Assembly: GCA_018350325.1 (NCBI GenBank)
Contig: JAEVLN010000003.1
Coordinates: 1,075,985-1,139,984 of the forward strand
DNA length: 64,000 bases
From: Globodera rostochiensis
Taxonomy: Eukaryota > Nematoda > Chromadorea > Rhabditida > Heteroderidae
Direction: 5' to 3'
The notes under the pieces were generated by a model. The model made no database searches and had not been told where the DNA came from. It saw only the letters and a program-made list of their open reading frames with translations. Position numbers and translations under genes: made by a program. Shown here in pieces: positions 34,202 to 46,613 of the stretch. Position 1 is the stretch's first letter. Each line of letters begins with the position of its first letter.

Positions 34202-35992
34202 ATGGCTAATATCTACGGCGATTTTGTTATTGTTGATGAAAAATTGATTACCGATAATTGTGGTGATTTTTCTGTATGCCGCCAGCACATCAATTCGAAA
34301 TTCAGTGATCTGACCGCATTTGATGAACTGTAATTATAGAAATTTAATTTTTCTTTCAATGCTTTATTTCACCATTTTCAGCGAGTTCACGTTTGTCAAC
34401 GAGACGCAGCATTTTCAAATCAAGAACATTGCTTCACGAGAATTGGATGAGTCGGGGCCGTTGGCACAAATTGTTTCATGGAAATGGGAAGGAGGAAATC
34501 AGAAAATTCAAGCGGTCAATGCTAATACAGTATAAAAAACATTAATTTATGTTTTCTCTAGTACTGTAGATATGTACAGTAGTTAGATCAGGGCCACGTG
34601 AGAAAAAGCGAATTATTTTGAAGAAAGTTATAGCAGCCCCCCAAAGTTGCCAAAACCTTAGGGCGGGAGAGGAGGACACGCTTTTGGTCAAAATTTGTTG
34701 ACATATTTTTATTCTAAAAATTGTCTGAAAATATATTAAAGATTTGAAAATAAACGACATTTTTAGGTATATTATTTTTTAGACCATCACACTCAACAGT
34801 GGTGGAACAGCGGCGATTGATTGCGACAAGTCACCTTCCGTTGTTATCCGAATTCTCAAAAAGCGTCAAGTGATCGAGAAGTGAGTTAAAATTTTCTTAA
34901 ATTGCAATTTCTATTTATTGACGTTTTTCAGCCCGTGTCCGCCGCCCAGCTCCCCGGGCGACGATTTGACCGTACACATCGGCGACCGTCAGGTTACGGT
35001 GTCTGCCCGTTGGCTGATATCCGTCTCCCCGGTGGTCGAAGGAATGCTCAGCGTGGACATGAAGGAGAAGCAGCAGAAAACGCTCAACTTGGACGCTCAC
35101 GGCATCACAATGGAGCAGTTCATGCAATTCCTGGAGACCGTCAACGACCATTTTCAACATGGTCGAACTCTTCCAAATCGTGAGTTGACAGAACAACAAA
35201 AAAAGAGATTTAAATTTCTTTGACGGGTTCAGCAACAAATGTGCTCGTCCTGCTCAAGCTGGCCGACCACTTTCAGATCGATTGGCTGAAGGAGCGCTGT
35301 GACGCTCATTTGGTCAATTGCGTGGAGATGCCGCTGGTTGAACGTTTCCTTCTCATTGAGCGTTATCGGCTCAACAAAATGAAAGTAGGGCATTTGGCTT
35401 ACCACTCACTGAGTACTGATTGGCCAAACTCCAAAAAAGTTATGGCCAATTCTGGCCAAAAAGCGTTTTCTGGCCATAGCTTTTTTGAGATTGTCCATAA
35501 GCTTGGCTTTTGCCTTTGAAAGCTTCTACTCATTCGTGCTTTCAAATGATACCGAAAATCTTTTATTGGGTTATATTTGAAAGAAGTTTATAACGAAAAA
35601 ACTTTTGAAAAGGGAACGAATCGTTCTTTTGCCGTGGTTTTGGCTCTCGTTAATATTTTCTCGGTGCCGGGGACTAACACAGGAAAAAGAAAAGTCTAAA
35701 AAAAATCGGCCGGTTAAGGATCCTATTTCTTGCTGGCTTTTAAAATTCCAAAATATGGCTATAAATTTTTTCGGGTTTGGCTTTAGGCGTCGCCGGTATT
35801 TTAGCTTCTATTTTTATGTATGTGAGAATTTAGAATTTCTTCTTGCGTTCTTTGCATCTCGTCAATTTGAGAAAGTTTTGGAAGGCAAATCATGCACAGT
35901 TGTCGCCTTACATTAGCAGAGAGTTTTTGGTGGATCTGATCAATCGAATTTGTGACAAGCAAGAGGAGGCGCCCGATGGATGTTTTTCATGA
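34202..35992 (+). CDS. BTB/POZ domain protein
   Basis: Six exons (34202-34329, 34382-34529, 34783-34880, 34932-35179, 35233-35384, 35834-35992) close in phase and give 310 residues. Residues about 1-130 form an unclassified beta-rich N-terminal region (FQIKNIASRE, VSWKWEGG), in the position of a MATH-type domain in nematode BATH proteins but not clearly one. The BTB fold follows: DDLTVHIGDRQVTVSARWL, SPVVEGMLSVDMKE, then NVLVLLKLADHFQIDWL and CDAHLVNC. The C-terminal helices read FFLRSLHLVNLRKFW. BTB proteins of this kind often serve as Cul3 ubiquitin-ligase substrate adaptors; that role is family knowledge, not shown here. The fifth intron is long (449 bases). Confidence 0.85.
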
Positions 35993-36989
35993 GAAATTTT
36001 CTGAAATTCAATTTGTATTTATTTGATCGATTTTGGCTTATCCTTATGACACGGAGTTTAATTTGTTTCATATTTTAATAAATAAATATGAACTTTTAGG
36101 CAAAGCAAAAGTCCTTGTCAATGAAAAAAGCGTGCTATTTGTCAGAGTAGACTTGCGGCTTCTGAGAATTCTTTGGTTTATCCGAGCCAAATATTCACGA
36201 CAACCCTACTGAGGTCGACTTGGTCCAATAAAGGCATTTCACACATAAATTCGTACACTTTTAATAAAAGCTTGTATAGTATTTTAGATGGATGGATAAA
36301 TTTGAAATTTAGCGAAATGAATAATTTGGCCAATACTGCACTCAAATTTCAAAAGTTATCAACATGGATGAGATTTTTATGACCTAAAAACTTAGAGACG
36401 GAGACGAAATGCCCGTTTCACTACCGGGCGAAATGTCCGATAGGCTTCGCAGTTTAAACCCATTTGGGTTGAATCATCACTTTTATGCATATTTTTCAAC
36501 AAATAACCCCGAGGGGTTCGATAAACTCATACTCAACAATAAACCCGAGGGGTTCGATAAACATATATGGGTCAAATGAAATCGAATCGACGTCTCTCTT
36601 ACTCATCGTCACAAAATCGAACGCTCAGAACTCAACTCGACAAGATGAACTATTGGTGGATTTGAACCAATCCCATATAGGTAAGGTAGATAGATATTTC
36701 TATTGGGCAATTCCAAACTCCGCAAAAGCATTTTTTTTGTTTTAAATATATTTGTTGGGCTAAAAAGAATTTCAACAGACTACAAAGATTGCACCTCCTG
36801 CGGGTGCTGACAAATGAACTAAAGGGTCGGGGACGTTTCGGCCCCGCCGTTTCAGCCCCACTTTTTTCTGAATTTTTTTCTTTTTTTGCAGCATATTTAC
36901 CGAGCAATTTTTGTAACTTTCTTCGGAAGAGCTCAGTTAAAAAATATTAAAATAATTTATTTTAATAAAAATGTTGTTTGAAAGGTTGT

Positions 36990-37557
36990 GCTTTGGCCGA
37001 TGCGTTAATCTCCACGTCCTTTTGCCTTAGGCGACGAAAATTGTGTATGGTTTCATGAAATGTCAAAGTTTTAAGGGTATTCCTTCTTTTCCCAATGGCA
37101 AATAATATTGAAAATAAATTAAAAATTGTAAAATTGTAAAAATATAAAATTTAATTTTAATATCTAAATGAATTGAATAAAAATAAATGCATTTAAAATG
37201 AAATATTTGCACAATTCGAAAAGCCTTTTAAGAGAAAGTTCGATTTTTAACATTATGTACGTACAATTAATTCCCCCTCTTTTATGTGTCAGTGTCAACG
37301 TCCATTAGCCCCCCCCCCCCAAAGGTGCCCTCGAGGGATTAGCCGATGGAAATAGCCAAAGGCAATTAAACATTCGCGCACACGCAAAAAGAGGCATCCC
37401 CGGGGGGCGTTGTAGCGCCTTTTTCAATTGCATGAAATTTTTGCCTTTTTGAAAATTAAAATTTCGGAATACGTCGAAGCCGGCAAGATCCGATCGGTCT
37501 GTGGACAATATTTAATGGCTACGGACAAATAGGTAACCTCCGATCGCAATCTTAAAA
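36990..37557 (+). repeat. tRNA-headed repeat, copy 2
   Basis: Second copy of 32249-32817, direct orientation. The tRNA-like head has lost GTGGGTAAA and other bases. It ends 120 bases upstream of the ATG of the small membrane protein gene at 37678, so it makes up most of that gene's proximal upstream region. Confidence 0.75.
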
Positions 37558-37677
37558 GTTCTTTTTTTCCCTTAAACCTGCGGGGTTTTTGCACTATAAA
37601 GCCGTTCTCTTCGCACTTCCAAATCACTTTCACCTTTCTTTTCTTCAACCGAACGCAATTCCTTCCTTCCATATAAA

Positions 37678-38162
37678 ATGTCCTCCTTTCTTCTGCTGCA
37701 AAGCTCGCGATTATTTCTAATCGTCGCATTTTTTTTCAACTGTTTCTGCTACAAGGACCTTTACGGGTAATTGACCGAACTTTGTTTATTTGTTCGCTAT
37801 AATTTTCTTGCATTTTCAGTCGAACTGAGCCATTAAACAATGGCAATAAAGTTGCGAATGAGCTTCTGAAAGACGGAAAAATTGGCCAGAATTCGTCTAC
37901 ACAAATCAACGGAAAAATTGGCCAGAATTCGTCGGGAGAAATTAACGGAACTTCGACAGATGTGACCATGGCTTCAGCTGAACAATTTGACACTTTGAAC
38001 TTAGTGCTGATCGGTGTCGGAGTGGGGTGAGTGCTTTGCCATTCGCACTTTCATTGTATCAACTTCTATTTCAGTGTGCTTTTGCTTTTGGTTGTCAATG
38101 TTATTTTAATTGTGTTATTGAGCCGGCGACTAAAAAAGGTTCGAGGTCTGCCCGGATATTGA
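37678..38162 (+). CDS. small type I membrane protein
   Basis: Three exons (37678-37766, 37820-38026, 38075-38162) close in phase to 127 residues. A hydrophobic N-terminus (MSSFLLLQSSRLFLIVAFFF) looks like a signal peptide. The luminal part contains a near-duplicated segment (GKIGQNSS twice, each followed by INGK/INGT-type words) with several N-x-S/T sites. One membrane helix (LVLIGVGVGVLLLLVVNVIL) follows and a short basic tail RRLKKVRGLPGY ends the protein. I do not recognise the family. It might be a secreted or surface protein of this lineage. The upstream region is a repeat copy. Confidence 0.75.
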
Positions 38163-38322
38163 AGATCTTTTAGCTTAAATATTAAATACAGCCTCAGGCT
38201 ATTCGAAAAAGGCAATCCGGCATTCAAATAAAGAAGTTCCGAAGAAGAGTCGAGCCAATCTTTGTATAAAAACCTCCGATTTCCCTCAAATTCGTCGCAT
38301 TCGCAACGATTCATTCGAAAAA

Positions 38323-39497
38323 ATGTCCGACAACCCACAAATACAAGTGCGTCACCTGGGAGAGCTGTAAGTTCTTTTTAAAACATCGATAATTGGAATT
38401 CATTCAATTATTTCAGCAATGTTTCCGACGACGATTGGCTCAGAGTGTTCGCGTTCATTGGACCTGCAGAACTCGGACTCAAATTGGCACTGCTCTCGGC
38501 CCGGTTCGACGGCCTTGTGGACTTACACTTTAAGAGCAGAAAATGGACCCTTGGAGACTTCGAAATTCGACGTTCTCTCGATGGCGGTGGCGCGGAAATT
38601 GTCAAGGAGTATGAGGACGGCACATCCGATCATTTGCCACTTCCACAAGGGCCGCTGCCCGCCAATGTTGTTGGCTTCATATGCATTTTAATAAGGTAGG
38701 TTTGGCTACAATTTGTAACAATTCTGTTTTTGTGTTTTAATCAATATTTTTCAGTTTCATCGACGGCAATGTCGTCTCTTTCCTCAACCGAATTCGGCGC
38801 CTCTTTAACGTGGAGCTGACTTTGGAATTGAACGCCTCCTTCAACGAGTACAGCGACTGGATCACTTTGATTACGGACATTTGGCCTCTGTTGGCACCGA
38901 ACGTGCACAGACTGCTTACCTTCGACGACAATCTCTACCAACTGCGAAAGCTCGTCTCTCCAACCGTTCTGCGCGACTGCGCCAAACTTCGAGCGTTCCA
39001 TTCCGTCGATTTGCTTCCCAAAGGTCCGGCCGATGATCGCGACAGAGCATACAATGAACAAGCGCTGTTCAAGTGGTTGCACTCCCCGCGCGGGGATGGC
39101 CGCCTGAATATTTTTGAATGTCTCGACTGGCTCGAAACGCCCGAATTGGTGATGGAAGAACTCAAACAGGTCGATTCCATTCATCCCCTCTCCAAAATCT
39201 CGAGCATTTCTTTGTTCTTTACAGACTTTCCTCAAGGCCACCTCTCCTGCCAACTACGCCATTGTTCTGCGATCGTTGCACTTTGACTCCGATGTTGACT
39301 TTGAGCAATTTGAACTGGTGAATGGACAAACGCGGGAGAAATTGGCACTTCGACGCGTTCGAGACGATATTTGGATGATGAAGAGAGGTCCAAGTGCCGG
39401 GGATGAGGAGCAATGGGCGGCGTTGGAACGCGAAGCGGTGGAGGAGTGGGAGAGGAACAATTTGGTCGTCATTGAGATTGGTGGCGACGTTGAGTAA
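38323..39497 (+). CDS. F-box-like protein, cyst-nematode expanded family
   Basis: Four exons (38323-38366, 38417-38695, 38755-39169, 39225-39497) close in phase to about 336 residues. The N-terminus VSDDDWLRVFAFIGPAELGL is F-box-like. Landmarks follow that I recall from a very large Globodera/Heterodera family: LLSARFDGLVDLHF, IRRSLDGGGAEI, PLPANVVGF, SDWITLITDIWPLLAPN, SPTVLRDCAKLRAF, KWLHSPRGDGRL, FELVNGQTREKL and EEQWAALEREAVEEW. An alternative end uses a GTAAGC donor at 39494 and an acceptor at 39544, adding a short acidic tail to 39578. F-box proteins recruit targets to SCF ubiquitin ligases; whether this divergent family does so is unproven. The family link rests on memory, without a search. 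Confidence 0.82.
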
Positions 39498-39578
39498 GCT
39501 TTACAAATCTCATCTTAAGCCCGCTTAACGTGATCTTGATTCAGATCTGCGTCTGATCAAGGAGAAAATACTGAATGA

Positions 39579-40546
39579 GCTTCGATTGGAACGGAAGTTT
39601 AAGCAATGAATTTGTATGGATTTGACGATCGCCTATTTTAAATGATCTTTATTCTGTAATTCCTTGTACCGTTTAATCGCATAAATATTAAAGCACTTAA
39701 ATTTATGTATTTTTTGAGATTCATTAAGTGTTTTTTTCAGAACAATTTCTAAACCTACAGAAAGTGTTCAGCAGGGTCAAAATTTGACAAAAAAAGTTCG
39801 GCTCCATTTTTTTCGAATTAATGTGTACCTATGTACATATTGAAACAATAAATTAGAGAAAATTTTGGGATATAAATTTTCCGAGTCGCGTAGCGCTAAC
39901 AATTTGCGGTCCGCGACGGCGGGAGTCCCGCACCCGTCCCCGCTAAATTCGAATTTCCGCTCCCGGAAATTTGTGTTGCCGGGGTCTAATTCCGACAATG
40001 CTTCGTTAATTTTGTTCTTTTATTTTTTGTTATTTTCTTCCACAAATCATCCTCCTCCGCAGAATTTGTTATTTGCAACACAATGAATAAATTAGGCACT
40101 AGTGATCAATTCCTTTCAATGAATAAGAAAATCAGAGATCGTTCAAACAAACTTTCTTCAGTGGTTAAGGACATCTGCCGCTGTTTATTCATTTTGTTTA
40201 CTCATAGCGAAATGGGCACTTCTTTAGCGGGGGTAGGCAGCCCGCCAATTTTTTTTTAGCAGTGAGGCCGTAGTCGAGAAAAGGTGTTTTTGGGGTGTTA
40301 GGAGGTTGGTTGGGAGAAGCATATATATTTAGGATGGAGATTAGATTAGTTTCAATTATTCTTTTAATCTACAGTTTGGCAGTTCCATGTTTTTTTCCAA
40401 AAAAGAATGTTTAAATTTGATACGCAATCTTTTAACTGTATTTCATTACTCATTTTTGTCCAATTCTACTTATGAATATTAATTTTTCAACTTAAAATTT
40501 ACAGAAGAAAATCCATTTGTGATCCAGCGCATCCAGGAACACGTCA
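39579..40546. other. intergenic
   Basis: No coding exon seen. AT-rich sequence with one GC-rich patch at 39880-39990. The region upstream of the TEX2-like start (40100-40540) shows no defined promoter element. Confidence 0.5.
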
Positions 40547-43500
40547 ATGAGTGGTGAAGACGGCTTGAACAATGACAGACCCTCCAGTATTGGCATTGGC
40601 ATAATTAAATTTAACGCACGAACCAATTCAGGTGCTTTGAATAACATAAATCATATGATATTTCAGGGCTCGCAGATAAAAAGTTAATAACATTTTAAGC
40701 ATAATAGCCCTTTCTGCCAAAAAAAAAACAAGAAAATATTGATAGATTTGCGAGCTCAGTTCTTTCAAGCGTTCTTAATTTTTTGTTTGTTACGTTTTTA
40801 CCTTTTAAATTTTTTCAGTTTGCTCTTCGCCTTCCGTGTACACTTGCGCCACCGCGCGTCGTCCCGGCAGCTGTTCCACCGGTGCCGAGTCGGCCGAGCT
40901 GCGCTTTGTCGAGCTGTGCACGAGCGACAATAGCGGGGAACGGCACTGCGCGGCTGCCGATTCCGTCAGCGAGGCGGACGAGTGCGGCAGTGTGGCGGAT
41001 TCTGAGGTGTGTGTGCTGTGCTTTTCAGTTTTTGATAGGAATTAGTCAAATTTTTCATAAAAATTCCAAAAATTTCAGCATTCTATCAAATTTTACGGCA
41101 TTTTGCCAACCGATGTTCCGGTCGAAGAAGGTTTTTTGGTTTTGTTTTGTATGGTTAAAATCCACGATTTTGTTGTTGTTCAGTGCTAACTTCAATCAAA
41201 TTGGTCGAGAAGGCAAATTCAATGCCGAAGACTGATGAAAAAGCGTTGGGAGAAGAGGTTAAAAACTTTCTTAAAAAAATTAAAAAACAACCAATTAACA
41301 GAAATCCGAGCAACGAATGGGAATTCTGCACAAAATTAGGCACAAATTGTTCAACATTTTTCGGCACTACCGAACGCTGCCGTTACTGCGCGTTCGTCTG
41401 CTCCTCATCGCTTTACTGATTGTCGCATTTTTAATACTTCCATGTAAAAGCTTTAGAATGAAAGTAAAAGTTTTTAAGCTTTTCTGATTTGAATTGACAT
41501 TTTTAAAAATTTATACAATTTTTTTCTGAGAAAGAGATAAAAGGAATTCGAAACAGCGACCGCCGTAAATTTTTCTGCGTTTGACCAATTTTCATTTATT
41601 CAGCATTTTTCGCTGGTTTGCTGACGGGTTTTTACCTTTCTTTGGTCACTTTCTTGTACCTCTGCGTGTCCGAGCCGATTGCTGCGTCAAAATCGAGTTG
41701 TCAGACGACCGTTGAACAGCTTGAACATGTTGTGCTGGACCAAATCGCGCAAGACGAGCAGCGAATAAATGGCTCAGAACGCATTTACAAAGGTTAGGCA
41801 CTGTGAAAGTTCATTAATATTTTTTGAAACTAATTTTAGGTTGGATGAACATTTTGAATGAACACTACCATCCCCATGCCTTCCACGTGAACACCATCCA
41901 GACTGTGCTGGTGCGTCTGGACGGCAACATTTTGCGCATTTCGCGACCCGAACGGACGATGCTTAAGCATTGTTTTCATAAGTAAACCATTTTTTTAAAA
42001 AAGTAAATGGGTGAAATATTTTCTATGTTTGGTTTCCTCAAATAGGGCTTAGAAGGAGCTATGAAGTGACTATTTTTTTGAATAATGTAAAGCATTTTTT
42101 AGGCTATGGTGCATTTTGAGCCTTTAGGGCTCGGGAATATCTAGTAAACATTTTTTTTCTAATTTTCGACGCCATGGGAATTCTATTTATTGGCGGGTAC
42201 AATGCTTATTTTTTGGCAGAGATCCGACACTGACTGAGCCTGAGCCGCGAATGATTTCGCAAAAAATGTACGACTTGACAGATGCACAGGTTCTGAAATT
42301 AAATCAATTTTGAATAACCAAATGTTAAAAAAGTTGATTTTAATTTTGTTCAGATCCTTCTCCGCCCCCGTCGGTTGGCCCGCCGTCGGTGGTTCAGTCG
42401 AAAGTACCCGATTTGCATAAAGTTGGCTGCCTTTGGAGACAACGGCACCATCAAAAGCAACGATGGCGGCGCCGGCGGCAAAGGGTTGAAGCGATGCCAT
42501 TCCCTTCGATCGCACGCAAATAGAAACAGCGTGAGCAACGGGGGAGAGGGCGAGAGCGACGAAGGGAGTGAATGGGGCGGCAGTGATGAGACGGGCACGA
42601 CAGACGAAGAAGGCAAATTTTTAAGAATTTTTGCGGAATTGGCATTTCACACTCGAGAATCCACGGGTCTTCTCCTCCTCCAACCCCTTTAACCCATGTT
42701 CATGGGTTTTCTAATTTTATTATAAAAATTAATAAATAAAAAGACGTTGACTCTCTTAATAGGCAAATAAACTTTCACTCTGAATTCTACCATAAACTAA
42801 TAAAGTTTTAAAAAGGGTATTAAGGGACCAATATTAAAATAGCATTTTAATAACTTATTTTTGCTTTAATTTTTGAATTGAGTTTTCAGAAAATTTTCGC
42901 CCTTCTTTTTCCACACGACAACAACAGCAACAAATGCCGAACTCGCCGCCCTCGTCGTTGGCATGCCTTGTCCCCAACAACAACAACAATAATCCGTCTT
43001 CTGCGTGTTCACCCCGCCGGCGTTGCACTGTTCCGCGCGACGTCCACCGCGTCGGCGCCGCCGTTACAACACGTCGCCGACGGCGCAGCGTCGCTTACAT
43101 TTTTCTGTTTGCGCGTTCCGCACGGGAAAAGGAGCGCTGGTTTCACAAGCTGAGACAGGTGAACAAAAGCAAAAAAGGAAAAAAAAACCAAAGAAAACTG
43201 GGCGATTCGAGTCCTCCTACTGGGGGTTTTTTCGGGAACTACAAATTTCGAAACTGGACGGGACTCTTTAATTTCGAGATTTTGTCCCAAAATCCATTTT
43301 AATTTCCAACATAAACCTAAACGAAAGTTGGGTTTTTTAAAACATCGAAAGCCGTAGATTTTCCAATTGTAAGCTAATTTTTTTAATTTTTAGGCCACAA
43401 CCCTCCGTCAAAACGCACAATTTTCCGACTATTTTTCCTCGAAAATTGTCCAACGTTGCACTTCTGTGCCGTCATTTGAACGATTGGCTGCCAAATTGTC

Positions 43501-45783
43501 CGATGAGCGCATCGCGTACACCCTCCAGAATGCGCAATTTGCAAAGTGACTAATTATATTGGCTAATTATAAAATTCCTTTCATTAGGCAATTGGGCGCA
43601 ATGATTGCCGACCTCAGTGAGTCGTGTGGGGAGCGCGTTGTTGCCGGAGGCGTCGTACGGATGGACCTCGGTTGGGACAATCAGAACAACAACAACAATA
43701 ATCGGTGCGCGACCGCGGAGGACCGTCAACGCTCAGTGAGCGGTTCCAATGCACAGAAAAAGCCGATGGGCGAGGACAGCAACGAGTTCATTCTGCTGGT
43801 CAACCTGGTCGCTTCCAGGTTGGTTCCTCTCAATTAGGTTGACGGTTTCTGGATTGAATCAAACAATCCGTTGAACGGGGAAAATTTCGGTTCCGAACTT
43901 CCAAAAGGGTTCGGTAAATCGAAAAGTTTGTGTCAAACGTCATTCCTCCAGTTTTTTTTTTCAGGGTGTTTTATGACTTTTTGCCGTGACAGTTACTGGT
44001 GTGGAGCGGTTCGGAACAAAATTCAGACAAAACTGGCCACCATTCATGTGCGCGTTTCCATTTTTGAATATACTTGTTGAAATTCATTTATTTTATTTTT
44101 GCTCCAGTTACCTTACTTCATTGAGACGCTGGAACTGTCCACGCTCGATTTGGGCACTACAACGCCGCAAATTGTGAAGGTGTACAACCCAACGGTCAAC
44201 GAATGGGGCATTTGGTGTGACTTTGAAGTGAGAAAGAATGTATTTGTTAACACAATACTCCAACAAATAAAGCAAAATTTGGAACAAGTCAATAAAAAGG
44301 AACTGAATTTTCCCAAAAAATAATTTTAGAAGCATTTAACAATGTTTCTTTATCAGGTCAAATACGATGGGATGATTCGCCTGGTGTTGGAGACTCGTGT
44401 GAATCTGATGAAGCTGAAAAGTGTCAGCGAGTCGTCGTCGACCGCCGCTGTCGACTCTTCGAAATGCGGCGATGAACAGCAGCGGCACAGTTGCAGCGGT
44501 GCCCAAACGTTGCCCTCCTTGGCCTCGTCGACTTCGACCTATCGCATCCCGCCGAACAGGTTGGTGGTGGATTGTCCAATTGCATATATTTGTTTTGATC
44601 AATTTGAACAATCCCAAAAGGTACTCCGACGAGGAGATTCCTGAATCGCCGGAGACATCGCCGGACGAGGAGTTCGGCTCCAAGCTGAAGTTGGACGAGT
44701 CTGCGTTGACCAACAATTCCAAGCGCATGAAAACTGGACAGAAGCTGATCAGTTTGGTTGATCGGATTGCACATTCGAAGGTAGGTGATTTAAAAGCTTT
44801 CAAAAATGGGTATTCGCAAAGGCGTGAGATTGCCTGTGCAACCCGAACTTCTTTAATTTTTTTAAAAACTTATAGGCGAAATGGTTAAGCGAGATAATAT
44901 GCAACAACAACAAAAATGTTCCATTTTATTAATTTTAAAGCAAAAAAAAGGAATTTAGTATTTTCGCGAGGCGACCGAACTGAAGCCGATCCGCAAAATG
45001 ATGGAAGAGATTTCCTCCATGCGCCTGTTGCTGAACGTCGATGTGACCGCACTGGAGGGCACAATGACCTACAACTTCCCGCCGCCCCCGTCCGACAGAC
45101 TTTGGTCGGTCGCGCACGAACCACACGATAAATCAAATTATTTTTTCATCACAAATTTAAAAAATGCCGATTATGAGAATTTCAAAACAATCTCTCAAAG
45201 AAATGCAATAATTTCTTTAAATTAAGGTATGCTTTTCGTACGCCGCCGCGTATGTCGGTGAAAGCTGTGCCCCAAGTTGGAGATCGGTAAAATTAAAAAA
45301 AATTTATTTGCAATTTTGTTTTGCTTTTTACAGTTCCGTTGAGTTGTCCACGCTCAGTGAATGGATTGAGAACAAACTGCAGCTGATCCTGGAGAAGAAC
45401 CTGGTGTTGCCAAACATGGACGACGTGGTTGAGCATTTTTTGTTTTTCAGTTTTATTTATTAAATGTTTTTGAACATTTTTTGTTTTTCAGTTTTATTTA
45501 TTAAATGTTTTTGAACATTTTTTGTTTTTCAGTTTTATTTATTAAATGTTTTTGAACATTTTTTGTTTTTCAGTTTTATTTATTAAATGTTTTTGAACAT
45601 TTTTTGTTTTTCAGTTTTATTTATTAAATGTTTTTGAACATTTTTTGTTTTTCAGTTTTATTTATTAAATGTTTTTGAACATTTTTTGTTTTTCAATTTT
45701 ATTTTTAAATGTTTTATTGCTTTTTGCAGATCATCCCGGTTTGTTCTGGCAACGAATTGCTTCAGGCCGGACTGAATAAATGA
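40547..45783 (+). CDS. TEX2-like SMP-domain lipid-transfer protein
   Basis: ER-anchored lipid transfer protein family (TEX2). About 18 exons. After a Cys/Ser-rich start comes a basic segment and a membrane anchor (LLLIALLIVAFLILP joined to FFAGLLTGFYLSLVTFLYL, 41340-41670). A PH-like part follows with YIFLFARSAREKERWFHKL. The SMP domain runs from about 43800: NEFILLVNLVASR, VFYDF, SYWCGAVRNKI, LPYFIETLELSTLDLGTTTP, VNEWGIWCDFEVKYDG. Then comes the typical C-terminal section: FREATELKPIRKMMEEIS, NFPPPPSDRLWYAFRTPP, LSEWIENKLQ and LPNMDDVIIPV. At 43978-43982 a T5 run puts VFYDF and the next residues in different frames, so one T seems extra. The intron 42613-42889 starts with GC. The second-to-last intron-like gap (45429-45729) holds a minisatellite. 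Confidence 0.93.
45431..45713 (+). repeat. 41-bp intronic minisatellite with acceptor-like words
   Basis: Six to seven nearly identical units in the last intron of the TEX2-like gene: GAACATTTTTTGTTTTTCAG then TTTTATTTATTAAATGTTTTT. Each unit contains TTTTTCAG, which looks like a nematode 3' splice site. The last unit reads TTTTTCAA, and the real acceptor (TTTTTGCAG) is at 45729. Confidence 0.93.
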
Positions 45784-46613
45784 AATGTTTTGGCGCGTTT
45801 GCCCACTTTCTTCCTCAAACGATTCGCTGTCTAATTTTTGACATTTTTGTGATAATTTTATCGCACATTGTGAAGATTTGTACAATCATATGATGAATTC
45901 GCACATTGCGCTTCATTATTTGTTATTATTTTTATTATTCGAAATGAGCTTACTTTTATTATAATCTTTAAAGTCCGGTAAATTCGGATCCCGCCGCGTG
46001 GGTTCCCTCAAAATCAAATTGTTTTCGGTCGGTGGAATTGTCCCCCCAAAGGGGCGCCAGCACAATTTTCCCACTCATTGTGCCGGCTGAAAATTTCAAG
46101 CATTATTGACACACAAAACGGGTTGGAAATTGGCGAATAATTGGTTTGATTGACGTGAATGCCCCTGGAGGGATGGGGGGGGGGGGTGTACACTTTTTGG
46201 CCAGATGACAAATTGACTGCTCGCTTGCCTCCTCGGGGGGACAGACACAGCACAGAATTTATTGCGTTGCACGCCCCCAGTCTCGGGCAATTAGGCCCCA
46301 AACTTTGTGGGCCGGACGGCGGGTCGTCGCATTTTGAATGATTGAAGATGCCTTGCGGGGCCGGGCGGTATCATTAGGCCAAGACTCAATTCAAAATATT
46401 TAGACATCCTAACCTTTTGTCCAGGGGGCTTTTTGTCTGATTTGTGAGGGACGTTTTGTCGGGGGACCATTTGTGTAAAATTCTTTTTTTGTTTTGTTGC
46501 GATGACACAAATGGCAACGCGCTTTTTTATTAAAAGAATAAAGTTTATTTTCTTTCAATTTCAATTTTAATTAAAATTATTTATCAATCCATTTTCTTGC
46601 CATTAGCAATTAG

